Assembly (NCBI GenBank): GCA_904502105.1
Contig: CAJGDF010000028.1
Location: 1-12,017, forward strand
DNA from: an uncultured Clostridia bacterium
GTDB lineage: Bacteria; Bacillota; Clostridia; Oscillospirales; UBA644
Length of the DNA stretch: 12,017 bases
Reading direction: 5' to 3'
Of this stretch, positions 1 through 7,086 are shown piece after piece. Positions within the stretch are counted from its first letter, which is position 1. The number at the start of each line of letters is the position of its first letter. The notes under the pieces are model-generated. The model was not told the origin of the DNA. It was given only the letters and a program-made list of their open reading frames with translations, and did no database searches. The position numbers were made by a program, and so were the translations under genes.

Positions 1-2
1 AT

Positions 3-2438
3 ATCCTCACACGTTATAAACGTATGTGCGGTTACGAGGCTCTCTGGCTTCCCGGTACCGACCATGCAGGTATTGCAACACAGATCAAGGTTGAAGAAAA
101 TCTCCGTAAAGAAGAAGGTCTTACCCGTTACGATCTCGGCCGTGAAAAATTCCTTGAACGTGTTTGGGCTTGGAAAGAACAGTACGGCAACCGTATAATC
201 AATCAGCTCAAAAAGCTCGGCTCCTCCTGTGACTGGTCCAGAGAAAGATTCACTATGGACGAAGGCTGCTCAAAAGCAGTTAAAGAGGTTTTTGTTAACC
301 TTTATGAAAAAGGTCTTATCTACAGAGGCCACAGAATAATCAACTGGTGTCCCCACTGTAAGACCGCTCTTTCCGATGCAGAGGTTGAATATGAAGAGCA
401 GGGCGGCCATTTCTGGCATATCCGTTATCCCGTTAAGGATTCCGAGGGCGAATACGTTGTTATTGCAACTACACGTCCCGAAACTCTTCTCGGTGATACC
501 GCTGTTGCCGTAAATCCCGAAGATGAAAGATATACTCATCTCGTTGGCAAAACTCTCGTTCTTCCCCTTGTCGGAAGAGAGATCCCCGTTATTGCAGATG
601 AATACGTTGATAAAGAATTCGGTACAGGCTGTGTTAAGATCACTCCTGCACACGACCCCAACGACTTCCTCGTAGGTCAGCGTCATAACCTCGATCAGAT
701 CAGAGTTATGAATGATGATGCAACTATCAATGCTGCAGGCGGCGCATACGAAGGTCTTGACCGTTACGAAGCAAGAAAACGTATCGTTGAAGATCTTGAA
801 AAGGGCGGCTGGCTCGTTAAGATCGAAGAGCATGCTCATAACGTAGGTCAGTGTTACCGCTGCGGAACCACTGTTGAACCCCTTACTTCCGACCAGTGGT
901 TCGTTAAAATGGAACCTCTTGCAAAACCCGCTATGGAGGTCGTTGCTGATAAAACTATCAAATTCCATCCCGAACGTCTTGAAAAGACATATATGAACTG
1001 GATGGAAAACGTACACGACTGGTGCGTATCCCGTCAGCTTTGGTGGGGTCACAGAATCCCCGCTTATTACTGTGATAAGTGCGGCGAAATGATCGTTTCC
1101 AAAACAGACGTTGAAACATGCCCGAAATGCGGCACAAAGATGCGTCAGGACGAGGACGTTCTTGACACATGGTTCTCTTCTGCTCTCTGGCCGTTCTCCA
1201 CTCTCGGATGGCCCGAAAAAACAGAAGATCTCGATTACTTCTATCCGACATCCGTTCTCGTTACCGGTTACGATATTATCTTCTTCTGGGTAGCAAGAAT
1301 GATCTTCTCCGGTCTTGAACATACAGGCAAAGCTCCGTTTGAACATGTTCTTTTCCACGGTCTTATCAGAGACTCTCAGGGCAGAAAAATGTCCAAATCT
1401 CTCGGTAACGGTATAGACCCGATCGAAGTTATCAACGAATACGGTGCAGATGCACTCAGATATACTCTCGTTACAGGTAACTCCCCCGGAAACGATATGC
1501 GTTTCTACTATGAAGTTGTTAAATCCTCCAGAAACTTCGCAAACAAGATCTGGAATGCGGCTCGTTTCGCTCTCACTTATATCGATCTTGACCATGCAGA
1601 GATCCCCGAAAAACTTGAGCTTGAAGATAAATGGATCCTTACCGAATTTAACAACTGCGTAAAAGAAGTCCGTGAAAATCTTGATAAATATGAACTCGGT
1701 GTTGCCGCTCAGAAGCTCTACGATTTCGTATGGGACGATCTTTGCGACTGGTACATCGAACTTGTTAAACCCCGTCTTTTCGAAACAAATACAAACGAAG
1801 AAACCAAGAAATCCGCACAGAACGTTATTTGCTACGTTCTTAACGGTACTCTTGCCCTTCTCCATCCGTTTATGCCTTTCATAACAGAAGAGATCTGGCA
1901 GACACTTCCTCACGAAGGCGAAGCTCTCGTTATTGCACCGTACCCCGAATACGACGAAAAGCTTTCTTTCCCTGCTGATGCCGCTGCTATGGAAAACGTA
2001 AAATCTCTTATCAAAAATATCCGTCAGCTCCGTCTTGATATGAACGTTCCCGCATCTAAAAAGACAAGCCTCTATATCGAGACCGAAAATCCCGAGGAAT
2101 ACACTCGCGGTGCTGAATTCCTTAAACGTCTTGCAGGTGCTTCCGAGATCAGGATCAACGAAAATGTATCTCTCGAAAAGACTGCGACCGCACTCAGCTC
2201 CGATGCCAAGGCTTATATCCCCATGGGCGAGCTTGTTGACGTTGAAAAGGAAAGAGCACGTCTCCTTAAAGAAAAAGAACGTCTTGAAGGCGAAATTTCA
2301 CGTATCGACAAAAAACTTTCAAACGAAGGCTTTGTTTCCAAGGCTCCCGCAAAGGTTGTTGACGAAGAAAAGGCAAAACGCGCTTCTTACGTTGGCCTTC
2401 TTGAAAACACCCTCAAGGTTCTTTCAGATCTTCAGTAG
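3..2438 (+). CDS. valS: Valyl-tRNA synthetase (ValRS), 5'-truncated by window edge
   Basis: Cytosolic class Ia aminoacyl-tRNA synthetase that charges tRNA-Val with valine and edits mischarged threonine. The frame is open from base 3 ([20 protein letters not shown]), so the ATG at 24 is internal. About 811 residues are visible, and roughly 70 N-terminal ones, including the HIGH motif, lie outside. Visible in order: the [10 protein letters not shown] active-site segment, the CP1 editing domain with [15 protein letters not shown] (about 468-512), the [11 protein letters not shown] segment, a zinc-ribbon-like pair of CxxC motifs (CDKC at 1071, CPKC at 1119), KMSKS at 1386-1400, the anticodon-binding helical domain ([15 protein letters not shown]), and a C-terminal coiled coil ([19 protein letters not shown]) typical of bacterial ValRS. 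The next gene begins 39 bases downstream without a visible terminator. Any T-box leader would lie upstream of the window. Identity is secure. Confidence 0.98.
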   Translation: MLTRYKRMCGYEALWLPGTDHAGIATQIKVEENLRKEEGLTRYDLGREKFLERVWAWKEQYGNRIINQLKKLGSSCDWSRERFTMDEGCSKAVKEVFVNLYEKGLIYRGHRIINWCPHCKTALSDAEVEYEEQGGHFWHIRYPVKDSEGEYVVIATTRPETLLGDTAVAVNPEDERYTHLVGKTLVLPLVGREIPVIADEYVDKEFGTGCVKITPAHDPNDFLVGQRHNLDQIRVMNDDATINAAGGAYEGLDRYEARKRIVEDLEKGGWLVKIEEHAHNVGQCYRCGTTVEPLTSDQWFVKMEPLAKPAMEVVADKTIKFHPERLEKTYMNWMENVHDWCVSRQLWWGHRIPAYYCDKCGEMIVSKTDVETCPKCGTKMRQDEDVLDTWFSSALWPFSTLGWPEKTEDLDYFYPTSVLVTGYDIIFFWVARMIFSGLEHTGKAPFEHVLFHGLIRDSQGRKMSKSLGNGIDPIEVINEYGADALRYTLVTGNSPGNDMRFYYEVVKSSRNFANKIWNAARFALTYIDLDHAEIPEKLELEDKWILTEFNNCVKEVRENLDKYELGVAAQKLYDFVWDDLCDWYIELVKPRLFETNTNEETKKSAQNVICYVLNGTLALLHPFMPFITEEIWQTLPHEGEALVIAPYPEYDEKLSFPADAAAMENVKSLIKNIRQLRLDMNVPASKKTSLYIETENPEEYTRGAEFLKRLAGASEIRINENVSLEKTATALSSDAKAYIPMGELVDVEKERARLLKEKERLEGEISRIDKKLSNEGFVSKAPAKVVDEEKAKRASYVGLLENTLKVLSDLQ

Positions 2439-2477
2439 TAATTTTTCTTGCAGAGCTGTAAACGAAAGGGGATCTAT

Positions 2478-3341
2478 ATGAAAAAAATTATTCTTTTTGT
2501 TTTAACATTAACTGTCGTTCTGCTTTCGGCGCTTCCCATGTCTGCTGATATGGGACCGAAGCCGTCGATTACGATATATGTTGAAAATGCTCCCGACGAA
2601 ACGTATTATCTCGACCTGCTTATCGAACAGGAAGAGCCTAATAACCGAATGTCTCAAGAGGAAATTGATTCATATGATCCCGAAATGCTTGCAGCTCTGC
2701 GAGACTATAACGAAAACGGTCTGCGCGCAGCTTTGTCTTACGGTTCAGCTGTTCCCATTTTCGGAAAAATAACGGGGGAACAGGTTGACGGCAAAACTGT
2801 GCATACTTTTTCATATTTCGGTATTCCCGACACTGTAAAGGTTATTGCCGTTACTCAATCGGGTGATATATATGTTTCCGATTCATATGAAAAAACAGAG
2901 TATCAGGCTGAATATACGCTTGACTTTCAGACATTTTCGCTTGTCAGCACAGGCAATCCGTTCGTCAGACTTATATCTCAGTTTGCTTCAACATTTATTC
3001 CAACACTGATTATTGAATTTTTGATCCTTCTTCTTTTCGGATTTTCCGTTAAGAAAAATATTATTTCTTTTGTTTCCGCAAATTTTGCGACCCAGATTTT
3101 TCTTACATTTATTTATGCGATCTATTATCCTTCGGCAGGTGTTTTCTTTATAAATTTTGCGATCCTTCCGATAGTTGAGCTATTGTTAATCGCTGTTGAA
3201 TCAGTGGTTTACTGCTTAACATTTAAGGATAAAAGCAAAATCAAAAGGGTCGTTTATGCCGTTGTTGCAAATCTTTGCAGTTGGATCGGATATTCGGCTT
3301 TAACAGCATTTATTCCGTTTGTTTCGGATCTTTGGATGTAA
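2478..3341 (+). CDS. Exported/membrane protein of unknown function with DMGPKPS motif
   Basis: Encodes 287 residues. The ATG at 2478 is chosen because GAAAGGGG lies 7-8 bases upstream and a signal peptide starts there at once; the in-frame TTG at 2448 has no such support. Visible: a signal peptide (about 1-23, MKKIILFVLTLTVVLLSALP then MSA), the motif DMGPKPSI directly after it (24-31), an extracytoplasmic domain of about 140 residues with no cysteine, and four predicted membrane helices (about 171-191, 197-217, 220-246, 257-282). The helices carry polar residues: E180, N202 and Q206, E234 and E241, N265. I associate the signal-peptide-then-DMGPKPS layout with uncharacterised clostridial membrane proteins, but I know no function. 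It sits 39 bases after valS and 32 before the reductase gene, so it is probably cotranscribed. A role in sensing or membrane proteolysis would be speculation. Confidence 0.85.
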   Translation: MKKIILFVLTLTVVLLSALPMSADMGPKPSITIYVENAPDETYYLDLLIEQEEPNNRMSQEEIDSYDPEMLAALRDYNENGLRAALSYGSAVPIFGKITGEQVDGKTVHTFSYFGIPDTVKVIAVTQSGDIYVSDSYEKTEYQAEYTLDFQTFSLVSTGNPFVRLISQFASTFIPTLIIEFLILLLFGFSVKKNIISFVSANFATQIFLTFIYAIYYPSAGVFFINFAILPIVELLLIAVESVVYCLTFKDKSKIKRVVYAVVANLCSWIGYSALTAFIPFVSDLWM

Positions 3342-3373
3342 TTATTGATTAACATTTTATACAGGAGGAACTT

Positions 3374-4504
3374 ATGCAGTACAGAAAATTGGGCTCCACC
3401 GGAATGGAAATATCCACTCTCGGATTCGGTTGTATGCGTTTCCCTTATATTGAAGGAACACAGACTATCGATGAAGAAAAGACTATCCCTATGCTTCGCC
3501 GCGCATATGAGCTTGGCGTAAATTATTTTGATACCGCTTTTTATTACTGTGACGGAAACAGCGAGGTAACTCTCGGCAAAGCTGTTAAACCGTTCAGGGA
3601 TAAGGTTTATCTTTCCACCAAAATTCCCGTAAGCAGAGTGGAAAAAACTTCCGATTACCGCAGTTTCCTTGAACAGTCCCTCAAAAAACTCGATACCGAT
3701 TATATTGATTGCTATCATTTCTGGAGCATCAATAAAGATACGTTCGATGAAAAAATGCTCAAGCTCGATCTTCTTTCCGAAGCCGTAAAAGCAAAAGAAG
3801 AAGGCCTTATAAAACATATTTCATTCTCTTTCCACGGAAATCCCGACGATTTTCCGTATATGATAGAGAGAGCACCCATGCTCGAATCTTTGCTTATCCA
3901 ATATAATATTCTCGACCGTTCAAACGAAAAGGGTATTGAGTATATGGCTTCAACAGGCCGCGGCGTTATTGCTATGGGTCCTGTAGGCGGCGGCAGACTT
4001 GCGGCTCCCACAGAGCTTGCCGGAAAGATCGGTTCTGTTTCCGCAAAAGCTACATACGAGCTTGCGCTTCGCTTTGTTCTCGGTAACCCCAATATCTCCT
4101 GCGCTCTTTCGGGCATGAGAAGTATTGAAGAGGTTGAAAATAACGTAAAGGTAATGTCTTCGGATATTCCTTTCACCGAAGAAGAAAATGCTCAGATCAG
4201 AGAAAGCCTCGAGGATCTTAAAAAATTCTCCGATCTTTACTGTACAGGCTGCCGTTACTGTATGCCTTGCGTCAAGGGTATCGATATCCCTCATATTTTC
4301 TATCTTTATACATTATATAACGTATACGGCCTTAAAGATCATGCTAAAGCTCTGTATAAAAAATATTGCGATAAGCTTACGGAAGAACAGAAAGACGGCC
4401 TTGTTTCTTCTTGTATAAACTGCGGTGCTTGCGAAAAGAAATGTCCGCAGAAGCTTGAGATCCGTGAAAAACTCAAACTTGCGGACTCTATTCTCAGACC
4501 TTAA
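3374..4504 (+). CDS. Aldo/keto reductase with C-terminal 4Fe-4S domain (COG1453-type)
   Basis: Predicted cytosolic oxidoreductase of 376 residues. An AGGAGGA site lies 5 bases before the ATG. Residues 1 to about 275 form an aldo/keto reductase barrel: LGFGCMRFPY at 16-25, YFDTAFYY at 51-58 giving the catalytic Asp53 and Tyr58, STK giving Lys83, and YHF giving His115, so the full Asp-Tyr-Lys-His tetrad is present. SALSGM-type nucleotide-binding residues are recognisable near 242-248 (SCALSGM). The C-terminal 90 residues hold two cysteine clusters: Cys290-x2-Cys293-x2-Cys296-x2-Cys299, and Cys347-x2-Cys350-x2-Cys353-x3-Cys357-Pro. The second is ferredoxin-like. This fusion is a known family of anaerobes, and its substrate and electron partner are generally unknown. 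It ends 12 bases before der, so the two are likely cotranscribed. The fold and cofactor class are secure; the substrate is not. Confidence 0.93.
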   Translation: MQYRKLGSTGMEISTLGFGCMRFPYIEGTQTIDEEKTIPMLRRAYELGVNYFDTAFYYCDGNSEVTLGKAVKPFRDKVYLSTKIPVSRVEKTSDYRSFLEQSLKKLDTDYIDCYHFWSINKDTFDEKMLKLDLLSEAVKAKEEGLIKHISFSFHGNPDDFPYMIERAPMLESLLIQYNILDRSNEKGIEYMASTGRGVIAMGPVGGGRLAAPTELAGKIGSVSAKATYELALRFVLGNPNISCALSGMRSIEEVENNVKVMSSDIPFTEEENAQIRESLEDLKKFSDLYCTGCRYCMPCVKGIDIPHIFYLYTLYNVYGLKDHAKALYKKYCDKLTEEQKDGLVSSCINCGACEKKCPQKLEIREKLKLADSILRP

Positions 4505-4516
4505 CGGAGGTAAAAT

Positions 4517-5845
4517 ATGGCAAATCCCTATGTTGCTGTCGTCGGCAGACCTAATGTCGGCAAAAGCACTCTTTTTAATAAAATAGTCGGCGGAAGACCT
4601 GCTATCGTAGAAGACACTCCCGGTGTAACACGAGACAGACTTTTCCGTGACGCAGAGTGGAACGGTGTTCCGTTTACTCTTGTTGATACGGGCGGTATAG
4701 AACCCCGTACAGATGATATAATCCTTTCTCAGATGAGAACTCAGGCAATGATCGCTATTGAAACTGCCGATGTTGTCGTTCTTGTTACAGATATTACAAC
4801 AGGTATGACCGCTGCCGACAGTGAAGTTGCAGATATGCTTCTTAAAGCAAAAAAGGACGTTATTTTGTGTGTTAACAAGGTTGACCGTCCCGGCACACCT
4901 CCGCCCGAGCTTTATGAATTTTATAATCTCGGTCTCGGTGATCCGTTCCCTGTTTCGGCAGTTCACGGTCTCGGTACAGGTGACCTTCTCGATGAAGTTG
5001 TAAGCCGACTCAAAGATCATCCCGTTGAACCCAAGGACGAAGACTCTATCTGCGTAGCGGTTATCGGTAAACCCAACGTTGGTAAAAGCTCTTTTGTTAA
5101 CCGTGTTTTCGGTTCTGAACGTACTATTGTTTCTGATATTCCGGGCACTACCCGTGATGCTGTAGACGCCGATGTTGAAAACGAATTCGGTAAATTTACA
5201 TTTATCGATACTGCAGGCCTCCGTAAAAAGAGCAAGGTTGAAGACGAGATCGAAAAATACAGCGTATTGCGTTCGTATATGGCGGTTGACCGTGCAGACG
5301 TCGTTCTCATTATGATCGATGCCAATGAAGGTGTTACCGAACAGGATACAAAAATTGCAGGTATTGCTCATGAAAAGGGCAAGGCTTCCGTTGTTGTTGT
5401 AAATAAATGGGATGCTGTTGAAAAAGACGATAAAACGATGGATAAAATGAAAAAGAGCGTCGCAGAGGACTTGAAGTTCATGTCGTACGCGCCCATTGTT
5501 TTTATTTCCGCAAAAACAGGTTCCCGTGTTGAAAACGTGTTCAAAATGATCAACTTTGTTTATGAACAGCACAGCCGCCGTATCACCACAGGTGTTCTTA
5601 ACGACGTGCTTGTTGAAGCAACAACCAAGGTTCAGCCCCCCACAGATAAAGGCAAGCGCTTAAAGCTTCTTTATATGACACAGGTTTCCATCAAACCCCC
5701 GACATTCGTTATTTTTGTTAACGATGCCGAGCTCTTCCATTTCTCGTATCAGCGTTATATCGAAAACCAGATGCGTGAAACGTTCGGTCTTACGGGTACT
5801 CCGATAAATATTATCGTCCGTCAGAAAACGAGAGATAAAGATTAA
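4517..5845 (+). CDS. der: Ribosome-assembly GTPase Der (EngA)
   Basis: Essential double-GTPase that acts in maturation of the 50S ribosomal subunit. It has 442 residues, a normal length for the family, and a GGAGG site 6 bases before the ATG. The first G domain shows GRPNVGKS (10-17), DTPGVTRD (33-40), DTGG (57-60) and NKVD (120-123). The second shows GKPNVGKS (184-191), DIPGTTRD (207-214), DTAGLRKK (231-238), NKWD (296-299) and SAKTG (331-335). The C-terminal KH-like domain follows (about 350-442) and includes KPPTFVIFVNDAELFHFSYQ. All G motifs are intact. In Bacillus subtilis der is followed by gpsA and spoIVA; here it instead runs tail-to-tail into spoIIID, and the stop codons overlap in the TTAA at 5842-5845. 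No intrinsic terminator is evident between them. Identity is secure. Confidence 0.98.
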   Translation: MANPYVAVVGRPNVGKSTLFNKIVGGRPAIVEDTPGVTRDRLFRDAEWNGVPFTLVDTGGIEPRTDDIILSQMRTQAMIAIETADVVVLVTDITTGMTAADSEVADMLLKAKKDVILCVNKVDRPGTPPPELYEFYNLGLGDPFPVSAVHGLGTGDLLDEVVSRLKDHPVEPKDEDSICVAVIGKPNVGKSSFVNRVFGSERTIVSDIPGTTRDAVDADVENEFGKFTFIDTAGLRKKSKVEDEIEKYSVLRSYMAVDRADVVLIMIDANEGVTEQDTKIAGIAHEKGKASVVVVNKWDAVEKDDKTMDKMKKSVAEDLKFMSYAPIVFISAKTGSRVENVFKMINFVYEQHSRRITTGVLNDVLVEATTKVQPPTDKGKRLKLLYMTQVSIKPPTFVIFVNDAELFHFSYQRYIENQMRETFGLTGTPINIIVRQKTRDKD

Positions 5846-6111
5846 TCTTCCTCGGATTTTTTCTCGTATTTACGCTTCGTTGCCATTCCGCCGCGAAGAT
5901 GACGCTCAGCTTTGTTTTTTGCTAAAACAGCACTCGTCTTTTCGTAAAGTGACGGCGAAAAATCACGGAGACGCTCGGAAACATCTTTATGTACCGTTGA
6001 TTTTGAATATCCGAATCTTTGCGCGGTCTGCCTTACGGTTGCACCGTTTTCCGCAATAAATTTGCCGAACATTATCACTCGGTCTTTAAGATATGTAATA
6101 TCATTTTCCAT
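5842..6111 (-). CDS. spoIIID: Stage III sporulation transcriptional regulator SpoIIID
   Basis: Small DNA-binding protein of 89 residues that, in Bacillus, switches mother-cell gene expression from the SigE to the SigK programme. It has an N-terminal helix-turn-helix with ATVRQTAQRFGYSKSTVHKD (24-43), where STVHKD is the family's recognition-helix signature, and the conserved C-terminal basic segment RHLRGGMATKRKY (70-82). The ATG at 6111 is chosen because GGGGGA (6124-6119) is 7 bases upstream. The in-frame ATG at 6117 is too close to that site, and a GTG at 6132 would give an atypical N-terminus. The stop codon overlaps der's. The ribosome binding site lies inside a long hairpin (6117-6165), and a SigE-like promoter lies just upstream. 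Its presence implies an endospore former. Bacillus SpoIIID is about 93 residues, so the length fits. Confidence 0.96.
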   Translation of the reverse strand: MENDITYLKDRVIMFGKFIAENGATVRQTAQRFGYSKSTVHKDVSERLRDFSPSLYEKTSAVLAKNKAERHLRGGMATKRKYEKKSEED

Positions 6112-6116
6112 AATCA

Positions 6117-6165
6117 TGTCCCCCGAAATCACAGATTTTGTTTAAGTCTATGATGTCGGGGGACA
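6117..6165 (-). promoter_or_regulatory. Long hairpin covering the spoIIID ribosome binding site
   Basis: Bases 6117-6135 and 6147-6165 form a 19-position inverted repeat around an 11-base loop. Read as - strand RNA, 18 of 19 positions pair (one G-U wobble) and there is one mismatch (6127/6155). The run of five G that serves as the spoIIID ribosome binding site is paired with five C. The start codon at 6111 lies just past the stem. There is no U-run after it on the - strand, so it is a poor intrinsic terminator. The sequence fits sequestration of the ribosome binding site in any transcript that reads in from the upstream YhfC-like gene. The function is inferred. Confidence 0.6.
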
Positions 6166-6173
6166 TTTTATGC
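6145..6173 (-). promoter_or_regulatory. SigE-like promoter for spoIIID
   Basis: On the - strand GCATAAA (6173-6167) is followed after 14 bases by CATAGACT (6152-6145). The Bacillus SigE consensus, as I recall it, is KMATATT, 13-15 bases, CATACAnT. The -10 element differs at one defined position; the -35 matches over its GCATA part. spoIIID is SigE-dependent in Bacillus, which supports the assignment. A start near 6138 would leave most of the hairpin's 5' arm untranscribed. The loop sequence TTAAACAAAA (6145-6136) matches nine of ten positions of the SpoIIID consensus WWRRACARNY, compatible with autoregulation. Unproven. Confidence 0.5.
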
Positions 6174-6181
6174 TTATTAAA

Positions 6182-6952
6182 TTATTGCGGTGTATGCTCG
6201 CTTTCATGCTTTTTTACGTATACAGTAAATGCTGTTATCATTGCGGCAAATATAGCCATAGCCGCGATCGTTACCCAGACGGAAAGATCTACCTGCGAGA
6301 TCAGTTTTACCGTAAAATCGTAAATACAGTGCGCTGCAAGGCATATTCCGAAGCCTGTAAGTGACATATTCTTTTGAATGAAATATGCAAGGATAACGGA
6401 CAGCCCGATATGTATAATCATAACGATCAGACGTTCTGTTCCTGCCGCAAAATAGTTTGATGCCGATGCTGAAACAAGTGTTTCCTTGATCGTTTCGTAA
6501 TTTTCGGTTTTTGCGAGATTGTTTGTGTTTATCATTATTGAAACGCTTAAATTTACCGCGCTCGTTATTCCAACATAAGCAAGCGTTTCGCATGCGCCGT
6601 GACCGAATCCGGTTCCGAGTGCCGTTGAAAAACCGATATCTTCTTTAATTGCATATTTGAAAATAACATATCTTGCCGCTGTTTCAAAAAATGCTGTCGA
6701 GAGCGAAAGAAAAAGCGCGTAAAATATCGGATTTGCATTTGCGATATCGGCAAACCACTGTTCGGATCCGAGTATCATCAGCATCGGTGTTCTTAAAATT
6801 ATTTGTGCAATAAAAAAGCCGAACATACCGAATAAAATGTATCGGTTCATGTTTTTGCCTTTTTTAACAAGGAATATCCATGCGCCTATAGGTAAAACAA
6901 GTGAACATAATACCGTGAAGCATAATCCTATTATCGTTAAAGTTGAAACCAT
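6182..6952 (-). CDS. YhfC-family polytopic membrane protein (putative intramembrane protease)
   Basis: Encodes 256 residues, close to Bacillus YhfC. The ATG at 6952 is chosen because ACGGAG lies 6 bases upstream; an earlier in-frame start would put the start codon inside the promoter. About six or seven hydrophobic segments span the protein. Conserved polar residues lie in or near membrane helices: FFETAARY (Glu90, Arg94), GFGHGACE (His118, Glu122), TERL (Glu173), HIGLS (His181) and AAHCIYD (His208). This Glu/His pattern resembles YhfC and other families of putative membrane-embedded metalloproteases related to PrsW and CPBP. The substrate is unknown, and for this group proteolysis is mostly predicted rather than shown. 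It has its own SigA-like promoter and ends 71 bases before the spoIIID start, so read-through into spoIIID is plausible. The family call is good; the activity is inference. Confidence 0.85.
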   Translation of the reverse strand: MVSTLTIIGLCFTVLCSLVLPIGAWIFLVKKGKNMNRYILFGMFGFFIAQIILRTPMLMILGSEQWFADIANANPIFYALFLSLSTAFFETAARYVIFKYAIKEDIGFSTALGTGFGHGACETLAYVGITSAVNLSVSIMINTNNLAKTENYETIKETLVSASASNYFAAGTERLIVMIIHIGLSVILAYFIQKNMSLTGFGICLAAHCIYDFTVKLISQVDLSVWVTIAAMAIFAAMITAFTVYVKKHESEHTPQ

Positions 6953-6982
6953 AAATAACTCCGTTGATTTGTTTATGGGTAT

Positions 6983-7011
6983 ATTGTACCACAATTACGG
7001 CAGTTTTTCAA
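6983..7011 (-). promoter_or_regulatory. SigA-type promoter for the YhfC-like gene
   Basis: On the - strand TTGAAA (7011-7006) and TACAAT (6988-6983) are separated by exactly 17 bases. Only one position in each hexamer differs from consensus. The predicted start is about 25 bases before the start codon at 6952. It is back-to-back with the promoter for the hydrolase gene, and the two -35 elements are 17 bases apart. Confidence 0.8.
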
Positions 7012-7028
7012 GATGCGACAGGAAATAC

Positions 7029-7057
7029 TTGATTTTTTTTCGCAATTATGCTATCAT
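7029..7057 (+). promoter_or_regulatory. SigA-type promoter for the serine hydrolase gene
   Basis: TTGATT (7029-7034) and TATCAT (7052-7057) are spaced by 17 bases, with an A/T-rich spacer. The start would fall near 7064, about 23 bases before the ATG at 7087. A run of eight T lies between the two elements. The match is weaker than that of the opposing promoter. Confidence 0.6.
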
Positions 7058-7086
7058 GTGAATATATAAACGGAGGGAGAATTTCT

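Noticed and set aside
270..1913. 547-codon open frame antisense to valS
   Set aside because: Its codons align exactly with the sense codons. It stays open because valS almost never uses TTA, CTA or TCA, the complements of stop codons. No ribosome binding site and no recognisable domain.
4313..5572. 419-codon open frame antisense to the reductase and der
   Set aside because: Same codon-aligned shadow effect over two secure genes, with Cys/Phe/Asn-rich composition unlike a real protein.
6112..6132. Longer spoIIID starts (GTG at 6132, ATG at 6117)
   Set aside because: The ribosome binding site at 6119-6124 is correctly spaced only for the ATG at 6111, and the extra residues are not part of the family.
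7048..7086. Upstream in-frame ATG for the serine hydrolase
   Set aside because: It overlaps the promoter -10 region and lacks a ribosome binding site; GGAGGGAGA before 7087 decides the start.
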